From: Hypericum androsaemum
Taxonomy: Eukaryota; Streptophyta; Magnoliopsida; Malpighiales; Hypericaceae
NCBI GenBank assembly: GCA_963995505.1
Contig: OZ023182.1
Coordinates: 8,052,707 to 8,116,706, forward strand
Direction: 5' to 3'
Length of the DNA: 64,000 bases
Shown: piece by piece, positions 46,027 through 56,358 of the stretch
How positions within the stretch are numbered: position 1 is the first letter of the stretch
Layout: each line of letters starts with the position of its first letter
Made by a program: the position numbers and the translations under genes
The notes under the pieces: generated by a model
Told to the model about the DNA's origin: nothing
The model's input: only the letters and a program-made list of their open reading frames with translations
Database searches by the model: none

Positions 46027-46410
46027 GTTCTTTTGTTTGTTCTTTGTTTGGATTTAAAAAATCTGGATGAATGAACCCTAATCCCAGTTGGGGGAAGATA
46101 GACCTTTGATTTTTTTTGAAAGATGCAAAATTTTTTTTGTCAAGAAATTATCGAGATGACATCACATGCTACAAGGTAGAAGAATAGATGATGTCAGTAA
46201 TTTTTTTATTTTTTGTTCTAAGGGTATTTTGGTCATTTCATTGACAAAAATGAAAAAAGAGCTGCTAACTTGTACCAAGGACCCGAAAATATAATAAAAT
46301 CAAATACGAGGAACAACATGATCATTTTTCAAACAGGAGAAACTTTTGAGTATATTTAAATAAATTCGAGGGACTTGAAAAAATGGGCAAAAACTTTTCC
46401 TAAGATTTCG

Positions 46411-47127
46411 TTCGCATTAAAAAGAGTAAAATAATATTACTTATAAAGGTTTAACTCGAATCAAGATCCACCAAAGATCTCTCCATTTTTATTGAGGTAA
46501 CTATGTAGTGATGCACGGAAATCAAAGTAGTAAGATTGAGCATCTATTTTATAATGTAGATTAATCATAAATATTTCTCCGTTAAGTAGCATCTGGTTAT
46601 TAGAGAAAACATGTTGTATTTTCTCGGGGTTGAAGGAATTTGACATTAATATTTTTCCTTTTCTATAATAATTAATTTTATTATATTTCTTCTATATCAA
46701 ACAATAATATTTGGAACTGAAAATGACCACATGAGACGATAATTGGTGACTATGGAAGAAAAAAAGTCAACGTGGGCTAAACGACGGTAGAGATTAGTGG
46801 TCAACTTATGTGATTGGTTTTCACTTTTCCGGGTGAGATTATGGATCGGATTCCAAACCGTATTGCAGAAACCTTTGTTGCGTGGCCCATCGAATTTGCG
46901 TTTTTATACTGTATTAAAATATTCATATGCAATATAAAATATTTAAGACAATACATATTAGGTAACTTTTGTATGCATATAAAAAATTCATTACTCATAT
47001 AAATAGTAATAATACAATAATTTCAACCAAAAATTTCTTATTTTTTATATGGGAGGGATGTTTTTCTTTGTTTTTTGGTAGGTAATTTACTTTATTTATA
47101 GCAAAATAGTAATTTATATAGATATAT
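46411..47127. other. AT-rich spacer
   Basis: The first ~65 bp (46408-46475) resemble 34420-34495 next to the Pack-MULE. The remainder is AT-rich and holds no supported gene. Confidence 0.45.
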
Positions 47128-48480
47128 TGTCACGACCCAAATTCATGGTCGGTGACCGGCGCTAGATCATGTCAAACTTAATATAATAAACCACAACCTA
47201 GCAAGCCTCAAATCATAATACATCCTTCTCACTCCCAGGATTATCGAAATATTTTTTTTCTTTTCCCTCATTGTTTCTTCAAACAAACATATTTACCGTG
47301 TCCAAAACCTGATAGGCATTGGAGTACACATCTCCAACGTCATATCATCAAACTCATCCTTTTAAAACCTAAACATAAATTTACACATACATTATATATT
47401 AACATTAATCTAAAATCATATGTCAAAGACCAACAAATATGTACAATGGAGCGACCTAGATTACAAAGAAAAAGACCATCTGGAGACCTTTGAACGTAGC
47501 CCGAGAAAGAAAGACAACGGGCTGAACTCGGATAGAAAAGCTTCTCCAGATGCAAACCACGGCTCAAATCTCTTCACCTGTGGATTGAAGTAAGGGATAA
47601 GTGTTTTGAAACATTTAGTAAGCAAATATTATAAGTAACATGTATTTAACCAACCAGTCGTTCCCATCAAACCCAACCAAAATACTAACACACAACTAAG
47701 ACAACAAAAGACTACTTCACAGACAAGGTCATCAAAGAATTCACGTATCACACGTAATCAGAACTTCAGATAGACTTTCACAGAACATATAACACAATTC
47801 GGATGAACTTCAGATAGGTCTAGATAGTGTCACTCCCACTCCGACACGAGGATACCATATCTTAAAGGCGCCATCAGAAACCAACCCCGCCGGTCAAATA
47901 TCATATCGTATACATATCCAATGTATCCTCAGAATATGTGCACATATGCCAACATCCCCGGTTGGTCACGGGTAGACCTCATCATCCGCCATCACACAAA
48001 TCATATACCAAACTTTTCAAAATTCACATACATACACAGACAATCCAAAAGTAACCTCAAATATCACATAGACCAAAACCAAACCCAATACCACATTTCA
48101 AATTATTCAAAAGTACGCCAAATAAAGCACATCACCCACGTCTAGTTAACTGAACACATGTTACAAAGAATATCCACTTACAAAACAATGGTTGCTCAAA
48201 CCACTCAAAGAGAAGCTCCTTGCTTCGTTCTACAACTCGTGGCACTCAGATTCAAGCGTCAGTTAACTAGTCAAAAGAATAATTAACCACTATCATTACC
48301 ACCCTCTTTAGCATGTAAAAAGGTCTTTGAAAACATAAAACTTTATTTCTTTATTTACAATTTCTATCTCCAGAAATACTTAATCTAATCCTTATCAATT
48401 ATACAAAATATATCACCTTTATTTCTTTCATTTGGCTTCCTTTTTATATCTTTCCTAATCTCTCTTCATTTAAACATGGA
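47128..48480. mobile_element. Partial or diverged LTR, family B
   Basis: It starts TGTCACGACCCAAATTCATGGTCGGTGACCGGCGC, matching the start of the solo LTR at 42663. It shares its internal blocks in order: AGTGTTTTG.AACA.TTAGTAA, TCTAGATAGTGTCACTCC, GAGGATACCATATCT.AAAGGCGCCATCAGAAACCAACC, CAACATCCCCGGTTGGTCACGGGTAGA and GTACGCCAAATAAAGCAC (48112). Beyond about 48150 similarity fades and I could not find the TATTACA end, so the 3' border is approximate and the copy may be truncated. Confidence 0.7.
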
Positions 48481-49600
48481 TCATAAGGAAACCCTCAATT
48501 GTTTTATAGTTTTCTCTCTGTCAATTATATCACTACATATAACTTCACAATTTCAATATCCTTTCTATCGGTTCTTTCATTCCTTTTAGCTTTTAGTATG
48601 TTATATATATACACATTGGCGGTTCCCCTTACCCGAGTTTTTTCACCCTTCTCACCGAGTGGTGAACCCCTTGCACCTAAGTACGAGGGTTATGACCAAG
48701 GATTTTACTAAAAAATTAATTATCGCAAAATTTATTGGGATAAAACTTCAATAGAAAAAAGAGCTATGTCGATTACACTGATACACATCAACCACACAAC
48801 CACACGGAAAAACCTAATAGGGAGCTATTTATGAATACACTAGCCTAAAATTTGCCCAAATAATTATAATTGGTTAGTAATAATTGTTGAAAATACACTA
48901 ATAAACTATGATCGTTTGCAATAGTTTTCTACAATTTAGCATAAGCAAATATAATTATATTGAAAACTATTTTGAGATAAACATAAATAGGAATTGGTTG
49001 AAGTATACTCACAACCACACTTTGAACAAAGTGTGAATATCGTCGTCTTCAGGGTGGGGATTTCGGATGTAATCTCCTTTTGATTGTCACGAATTCGGAT
49101 TTAATCCTTGACGAGGCCAAAGCAAGTTGTGTGCCCTTAAACTCTTATTACCCGCCTTATAGCTTCAAGCCTCCATGGGTAAGAGAGTTCTCAAGGTACA
49201 ATGCCCAATCACGTGAATAATAGAAAATACTATTGAACAACTTTCGAACCTTTGATGGTTGCAGAAGTCCGACTCTATGCAAGATGAGAATGCCTATGCT
49301 AAGGGGGAGAGAGGAGAGTAAAACTCTATATGAGTTTTGGTGGTATGAAATGAGAGGAGGAGGTCCCTTTTTATAGGGAGGTTTTGAGACCCCATTAAAT
49401 GACGGTCATTAAATCTCCCTATTAACCATGGTCAATAAATGAACGGTTACAGCTATTAACGTCCCTTATTAACTACGATCAATAAATGAGCGGTTACCAG
49501 AGTCATAAATCTTGAATCAATGACGATCAGTAAAACCTACATCATTTTGAAGCCAATTTTTATTCACATCGAGAATTAATTTTTCACAAGTGTCATTCAT
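48481..49600. other. Noncoding, repeat-like DNA
   Basis: No coding domain. A minus-strand TATA-like sequence (CTATAAAAAGGGACC, about 49367-49381) and short repeats of TTAA.CA.GGTCA.TAAATGA (49400-49515) suggest another LTR-type remnant on the minus strand, but ends were not found. Confidence 0.3.
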
Positions 49601-49870
49601 TATTGAGAAAATTAGAACGAAACGAGAAATACGAGACACAAAAAATTACGTGGAAACCCCAAGACAGGGAGAAAACTACAGGCAAAGGAGAGTCGTCCAC
49701 TATGTGAGTCAAACAGGCTATAAGGCCTCTGTGAGGGTTCTCTCTACCTCACAACTCTCAACTACACACAAAAGACCTAGGTATAGGTCGATATATATAT
49801 GAGATTATATTCCTCAACTAAATAGGAATATGAGTTTTAATTTGTCTAAAATTTGAGACAAACTCTAACA
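49601..49870 (-). repeat. 3' LTR of the Copia element
   Basis: Direct repeat of 54550-54819 (GAAATACGAGACACAAAAA, AAAGGAGAGTCGTC.ACTATG, CTCTCTACCTCACAACTCTC). Its first bases are TATTGAG where the other LTR has TGTTGAG. Confidence 0.88.
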
Positions 49871-49952
49871 AATCTCCACCGTGGACCAAATTCTATGATT
49901 CCAACATCAACACTGCTCCACCTTCACCATCAGCCCCTAAGGGCAATCAGCA

Positions 49953-52900
49953 TCAAGCACAGACACTTACCAAGTCCAAGCAATGCTCGAACTTAGTACC
50001 AGAAAGTGGCTTCGTCAATATGTCTGTGGGGTTGTCCTGGGTACCTACCTTGCTCATAATAATGTCATCTTGAGCAACATGCTCCCGAATTAAGTGGTAC
50101 CTCACATCAATGTGCTTCGTCCTCTCATGATACAAAGCATCCCACGTGAGATGGATAGCACTTTGACTATCACAGTACACTGTACTGTCTTGCAGCTTCT
50201 CACAGATTTCACTGAAGAAACTTTTCAACCAGATAACCTCCTTCACACCTTCAGTAATAGCCATATACTCCACCTTAGTGGTTGACAACAGAATTGTGGC
50301 CTGTAGACAAGCTCTCCAACTGATAGCATAACCTCAAAGAGTTAAGACATATCCAGATAAGGACATGTACTTATCAAGATTTCCAGCATAATCTGAATCA
50401 ATGAAACCAACAACTCTATCACTGGTGCTTCCAAACTGTAGACACACGCCATTGGTACCTTTCAATTACCTCATAATCCACTCTACTGCTCTCCAATGAT
50501 CTTCTCTAGGATTTGCCATAAACCTGCTAATAACACTCACAACATAGGCCAAATTCGGGCATGTGCAAATCATAGCATACATCAGAGAACCAACAGCACT
50601 GGAGTATGGAACACCAGATATGTAATCGACCTCAGCAGCTGACTGTGGAGATAAAGCAGACGAAAGCCAAAAATGTGTACTAAGAGGAGTACTCACAGGA
50701 TTACCAGTCATATCAAACCTGTTAAGTACCTTTTCAATGTAACTCTCCTGAAAGAAATAATTTTCTTGCTCCTCTATCTCTGGCAATCTCCATGCCAAGA
50801 ATCTTCTTAGCAGGACCCAAATCTTTCATCTCAAACTCGCTACTCAACAGAGCTTTGAGCTTCCTCACCTCTCATTTGTCACTGGCAGCAATTAACATGT
50901 CATCCACATACATGAGCAAATACACTTGGGAAATGTCGCGTAACCTTTTCAGGTAAACACAACTATCATACTTGCGCCTCTCATAACTATGAGAAATTAT
51001 AAAGGAATCAAACCTTTTATACCACTGCCTCGGAGACTGCTTAAGGCCATATATGGACTTCTTCAACAAACACACATGGTCTTCTTTGCCTTCGACATGA
51101 AAACCCTCAGGCTGTACTATATAAATCTGCTCCTCAAGCTCTCCATTCAAGAAAGCTGTCTTCACATCAAGCTAGCTATTCAAGCTCCAAATTCTGCATA
51201 GCAACAATACTAAGAAGAGAACGAATCGATGTATGCTTCACAACTGGTAAAAATACCTCATTAAAGTCCACACCAGGAATCTGACTATATTCTCTAGCCA
51301 CTAGCCTAGTCTTGTATCTAGGCTCTTTAACTCTAGGTATACCATCCTTCTTCTTGAATACCCACTTGCAACTGACAACCTTCTTATCCTTAGGCAGCTT
51401 AGTAATCTCCCAAGTCTTGTTCTTGTGAAGAGATTCCATCTCTTCCTCCATAGCAACCAACCATCTAGTAGAGTCTTTTGAGTTCACAGCATCTGAGTAA
51501 CTAGACGGTTCTTCACAGCTATCAACTTCTTCTGCCATATTCAAGGCAAAAGTAATAAGATCAGCCTCACCCAACTTCTGTGGAGGCCTGATAATTCTTC
51601 TGGGCCTGTCTCTAGCAATAGAATAAGCTAGCTCCCTCTCATCTGTGCCAACATTCTCAGCTTCATCAAACAATCTACCATGAGTAGGATCATGGCAATC
51701 AACATCACGGGAGCAACTCATTTCTTGATCAGCATCAAACTCCACCTGCACTTTTAACTTTTGCAATTCCACACTTGGAGTACTAAAAATACCAGGTGAA
51801 AAAATATCATCCATTTTACTCAACATGTCTGTCTCTTTGAAAATAATATTCCTACTCAACAAGACCTTATTCACATGAGCACAGGTAGGATACCAAAATA
51901 TCTTCAAATCAGCATAACTAAGAGGATTTTCAGACCATAATTCTTCAGGTACCTTGCCATCAAGTGATGCATGAGGTGAATGATTGACAAGGTGACAGAC
52001 AGTAGAAGTAGCTTTAGCCTAAAATGACTTAGGCAAACCAACATTTGATAGCATACAATGAACTTTCTCCAATAAAGTTTTGTTCATTTTTTCAGCGACT
52101 CCATTCTGTTCAGATGTATCAGGGATTGTCTTATGCCTGACAATACCCTCATTCTTGCAGAACTTATCAAACCAACTAGAGAAAAACTACAATCTATTGT
52201 CAGTGCGGAGATGCTTGACATCTCTCCCAGTCTGCTTCTCAATCATAGTCTGCTTCTCAATCATGATCCTTACTCTTCAAGAAGAACGCCTACACCTTCC
52301 TCGAATAATCATCAATGATAGTCAGCATATACTTGGAACCATTCTTTGATGTAACTTGAGATGGTCCCCAAAGATCAGAATGAACATAGTCAAGTATTCT
52401 TTTTGTGGTGTGACCTTTCTGAAAACTAACTTTCTTCTGCTTGCCAAACATACAGTGCTCACAAAATTACAGATTTCCAATACCCTATCCACATAATAAT
52501 CCTCTCCTATTCAGCTCGGTCATGCCTTTCTCGCTTATGTGACTAAGTCGCATATGTCATAACAAGGTATTCTCAGAATCTGTCAATGAGCTAGATGCAG
52601 TAGTAGCAGTCCTTGTAACTGTAGAACTCTGTAAAACATATAGATTTCTAACCTCCTTCTTGGCCTTCATATGCACTAATGAGTTCTTACTCACACGAAG
52701 AACTCCACCTTCTCTGGTGTACTTGTACCCCAATGAATCAAGGGTACTCAATGAAATCAAGTTCTGCTTCAGATCAGGGATATGTCTCACATCCGTCAAA
52801 GTTCGAATGACACCATCATGCATCTTGATCTTCACTATGCCAATACCAACAACCTTGCAGACAAAATTATTTTCCATGAGAACATTACCCTCTGCACATT

Positions 52901-53858
52901 CATATGTTGAAAACCAGTTCCGGATGGGACACATATGAAACATACAAACTGAATCAAGGACCCAAACAACATCAACCTTGGACTTCTCATCAATCACAGA
53001 TAAAAGGTCTCCATCAGATTCTTGCTGAGTAGTGGTGGCAATACTAGCACTGCCGCTATCAGAACTTTCTCCTTTCGGAGCATTGGACTTTTTGCCCTTC
53101 TTCTTGTTCTTCAACTCTCGATAAAATCATTTAATATGCCCAACCTTATAATAATTGAAACAAATCTTATCCTTATGTCTTGACCTTGATTTACTCCTAC
53201 TCTTCTTCCTTAAATCAGACTTACCATTCCTCTCTTCATACCTCCCTTTCACAACCAAGCCAGTCCCTTGGCTATTTTCAGAGGAACTAACAGTGTGCTT
53301 ATTAATTCTCTCTTTCTCCAAGAGCGAATCATGAACATTATCCCAACTCAGAGTATCATAGTTGAACAACAGAGTATCCCTGAATTACTGATAAGAGGCA
53401 GGCAACGAGCAAAATAACAATAAAGCCAGATCTTCATCATCATACTTCACATCTAGAGTTCTAAGATCAGCCACTATATCCTTAAATTTATTAAGGTGGT
53501 CATGAACAGACTTATCTTCTTGCATCCGAATAGAAAATAGTCGTTACTTCAAGCATAGTTTGTTGGTCAAACTCTTGGGCATGCACAACTTTTCAAGCTT
53601 TGCCTACAAAGAGGAAGCTATCGACTCCTTCAACACGTCTCGCAAAATATTATCTGACAAGTGTAATTAAATCTGACTCACAGCCTTATGGTTCTTTGAC
53701 GCTTTTATCGCTGCGTCCCAACTCGAAGGCATCGACTTCTCATAAAGCAGAGTCTCTTCCAGCTCTAGATGTGTCAGAATAGCGTACATCTTTACCTGCC
53801 ACAAGGAAAAATTAGTTTTTCTCGTCAACTGAGGAATTTCGTACTTCATAGAAGTCAT
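49953..53858 (-). pseudogene. Copia gag-pol remnant
   Basis: Minus-strand pieces in order. Gag start, 53858-53667 (YEIPQLTRKTNFSLWQVKMY). Gag C-terminus, 53369-53127, where the zinc knuckle is CFNYYKVGHIK, so the second Cys is Tyr. Protease, 53114-52557 (WVLDSVCMFHMCP, where DS replaces the usual catalytic DS/TG context). GAG-pre-integrase and integrase, about 52556-51910 (CEHCMFGKQKKVSFQKG, HSDLWGP, TIIDDYSRK), truncated. Reverse transcriptase, 51907-50872 (WLVAMEEEMESLHKNKTWEI, LDVKTAFLNGELEEQIYI, YVDDMLIAA), with an internal stop at 51173-51175. RNase H, 50288-49953 (CDSQSAIHL, ERTKHIDVRYHLIREHV). At least six frame breaks. Confidence 0.88.
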
Positions 53859-54118
53859 CCTGAATTATCTTGAACCAAAAAAATCAGCCCAAAATTGGTT
53901 AGAAACAAAAATCAGCCAAATCAGTTGACTTTTGGTCAACCAGTAAAACCGTTGACCAAGTCAACTAAAAAATTAGGGTTTTTTTTTCAACCACAAATCA
54001 GGACAGGCGGCTGCTCAAACGGCGACCACCACGGCTGCTCGTTCTCCTCCAGGCACGGTGCGGTGTTGTGCGCTGCCGATCGGACTGCAAGCGACAGTGG
54101 CTGTGCGCAGTTCAGGAG

Positions 54119-54121
<3 letters not shown>

Positions 54122-54154
<33 letters not shown>
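54122..54154. repeat. (CT)n microsatellite in the Copia leader
   Basis: About 16 CT dinucleotides between the right LTR and gag. The plus-strand ORFs crossing it are shadows. Confidence 0.95.
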
Positions 54155-54157
<3 letters not shown>

Positions 54158-54549
54158 ACTCCTTTCTCTCCTCTCTCTGATAACGATGACGGCAGACAGA
54201 GGCTACGACCGAGCGGCGATGGGGCTAGGCGGCGTGCGGGAAGGGTGCACGGAGATCTCCAGTGGCGGAGCTCCTCTAGACGAGTGATGGGTTCATCCTC
54301 GAACCTTGACCCGATGCAGTTTCTTCTTCTCTAAAATGGCCGAGCGGTGGCTCGGCCTTCTCCTCAGGCGCGGCAACGGAGCGCGAGGAACGGTCACCTC
54401 TCCTAGGCGACGACGGGACAACGGGGCAGCGACCTGGGTTCGAGCGGCTGCTGTAATCGCAAAACCCTAATTCGCCCCGAATTCAAATCTGTTTCAACCC
54501 CTTTTTTTGTGTCGTATACTCGAATCTCATATCTGGCTGTGATACCACT

Positions 54550-54819
54550 TGTTGAGAAACGAGATCGAAACGAGAAAAATACGAGACACAAAAATTACGT
54601 GGAAATACCAAGACGGGGAGAAAACTACGGGCAAAGGAGAGTCGTCTACTATGTGAGTCAAATAGGTTACAAGGCCTCCGTGAGGGTTCTCTCTACCTCA
54701 CAACTCTCAACTACACACAAAAGACCTAGGAACATGTTGATATATATAGGAGATTATATTCCTCTACTAAATAGGAATAAGAGTTCTAATTTATCTAGAA
54801 TTTGAGACAAACCCTAACA
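54550..54819 (-). repeat. 5' LTR of the Copia element
   Basis: TGTTGAGAAACGAG...AACCCTAACA, TG...CA ends; adjacent to the primer-binding site on its inner side. Confidence 0.88.
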
Positions 54820-54824
54820 CTCAT

Positions 54825-56358
54825 CATTGCGAAACTTTTTCAGCGTGTTTCGCATTGATCATATTGACACCCAAAACTAATTGGCGTGATCTACATTAGC
54901 TCAATTGGATGTTTATTGTATTGTACAGTGCTCCATGGAGCTTTATTTAATATATATTTATTTACCTTTAAAAAAAGTAATCCAGGCTCGCGATGTTCTT
55001 CTTTGCTCTATTTGCATCGCCAACTATTTTCCGACATGTGACAATTACTCCAATTAACTATACCTACCGGCTACCGCAACCACTCATCGGGATATATATA
55101 TATATATATGATAATAAATGATATTTTTTTACAAGTGGTAGCGGGAGAGACGCTGAATTATTGGTTTCGCTCTTCACGCGGAGAACACCGTGCGTAAATT
55201 TTTTTTGTGGCCGAGGAGGACCTCACTAACAACCTTATTATTGTAAAATTTAGTTTAAAAAATGGTAATAGAGAAAAGAGCTACTTGATAGATGACAGAT
55301 TATTTGAATGACTAATTATTTAAAACTACACCACTTTGCGATTGGCTAGAAACTCAAATATATGAAAACAACGACATAAAGAGAGTTAAAAATAAATAAA
55401 ATAGTAGCCATAAAGTAACGACTTCGAGAGTTCGAATCTAATATCAATATAAGCTACACTTATATGTTATTTGTATAATTTTTAGTAAAATTTTGATTCA
55501 TACATTTTCTGATTAAATATAATACATGTTGTATGATATTTATTGATAAAATTGTCATTTACTTGAAACAACATGTTTCCATTTCTTAACTGCTAAACAA
55601 CTGTTTTCAACTCAAATAAAAATGTCTTTGCAGAGTCCAGTCAGTTGTCAAATATCGAAATCTGACTTTACAAATTCCAGATGACAAAATTAAAACGTCA
55701 CAAATTCCTTCATCATAATTCAAAGAATCCCAATAGCCATTTACTACTTATATTAGAAGCGTACATCAGTCAAAATATTTTTCGGTAAATTTGTAATATT
55801 ATGTATTTTACATTAGTAAAAATTCAAGTATTACCGAATGGAAGTAAAATTTTCCCACTCTAATTGATTCTACTTCCTATTTTGGACCGCCTTAAAATGG
55901 TATATTGTCCACGTAGGAGCGAGAACAACTTTCGAACCAGAATGTCCAAATACAGAGAGAGAGAAGGAGAATGTAAGAGAGAGAGAAGGAAAGAAACCAA
56001 ACTTATTAACTAAAACGGAAATAGAGAAAATGGTCTCTCCACCTTCTTTGTAGCTCTCTCAGCTCTCTTTCTTTACCGTTTCTTTCGTCTTTTTCACTCC
56101 CCCCCTCTGTTTTTGCAAACCCCCCTGGCCGCCTCTCCTTATCCCTTTTCCCAATTAATAATACTTATTTAAATAAATTTCCCCTTCCCAATCTTCCGGT
56201 TTAAGCATTTGAAGCACACGCCACCCAAAGGGAAAAGAGGAAGGGGAGGAGAGATCTCGTAGCCAAAGATCTGATCTTGGGAAAGAACGAGCTTCTGGGA
56301 TCTAAGTTTCATCCTTCTAGGAGTTGGATTCGTTAATTTGGATAAAGTTGGGTTCTTT
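54825..56358 (+). promoter_or_regulatory. Spacer and promoter of the EamA transporter gene
   Basis: Mostly AT-rich. (AT)n at 55087-55108. The last ~400 bp (55940-56358) are purine/pyrimidine-rich (GAGAGAGAAGGA, CTCTCTTTCTTT) as in plant core promoters and 5' UTRs. No gene recognised before 56359. Confidence 0.4.

Larger units (their letters stand above)
42455..46405. mobile_element. Long-TIR (MULE-like) element with EULS3 lectin fragment, split by a solo LTR
   Basis: The left arm (about 42465-42640: AAGTCCCTCGAGTTTGATTAAA, TGAAAAATGATCATGTTGTCC, TTTATTATACTTTCGGGTCC) is repeated in inverted form at about 46195-46405 (GGACCCGAAAATATAATAAA, CAACATGATCATTTTTCA, TTCGAGGGACTT). Removing the 2.48-kb solo LTR and its duplication leaves an element of about 1.46 kb with arms of ~180 bp around GC-rich, gene-derived DNA (45255-46030). 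The structure parallels the Pack-MULE at 34560. The outermost right end reads GGAAAAGTTTTTGCCC on the reverse strand. A 9-bp target duplication was not evident, so superfamily assignment is an inference. Confidence 0.6.
49601..54819 (-). mobile_element. Degenerate Ty1/Copia LTR retrotransposon (Tork/Tnt1-like)
   Basis: Two 270-bp LTRs (49601-49870 and 54550-54819) flank minus-strand coding remnants in Copia order: gag, protease, integrase, reverse transcriptase, RNase H. Beside the right LTR, on the minus strand, is TGGTATCACAGCC, the initiator-Met primer site. Beside the left LTR is the purine tract GGTCCACGGTGGAGATT. Flanks TTCAT (49596-49600) and CTCAT (54820-54824) are a near-match target duplication. 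The LTRs differ at many positions and the coding region has numerous stops and frameshifts, so the copy is old and inactive. Integrase followed by RT is diagnostic of Copia; lineage is judged from protein resemblance and is tentative. Confidence 0.9.

Noticed and set aside
53895..54334. Plus-strand ORFs of 88-130 aa with a Ser/Leu run
   Set aside because: They cross the CT microsatellite in the leader of the minus-strand Copia element.
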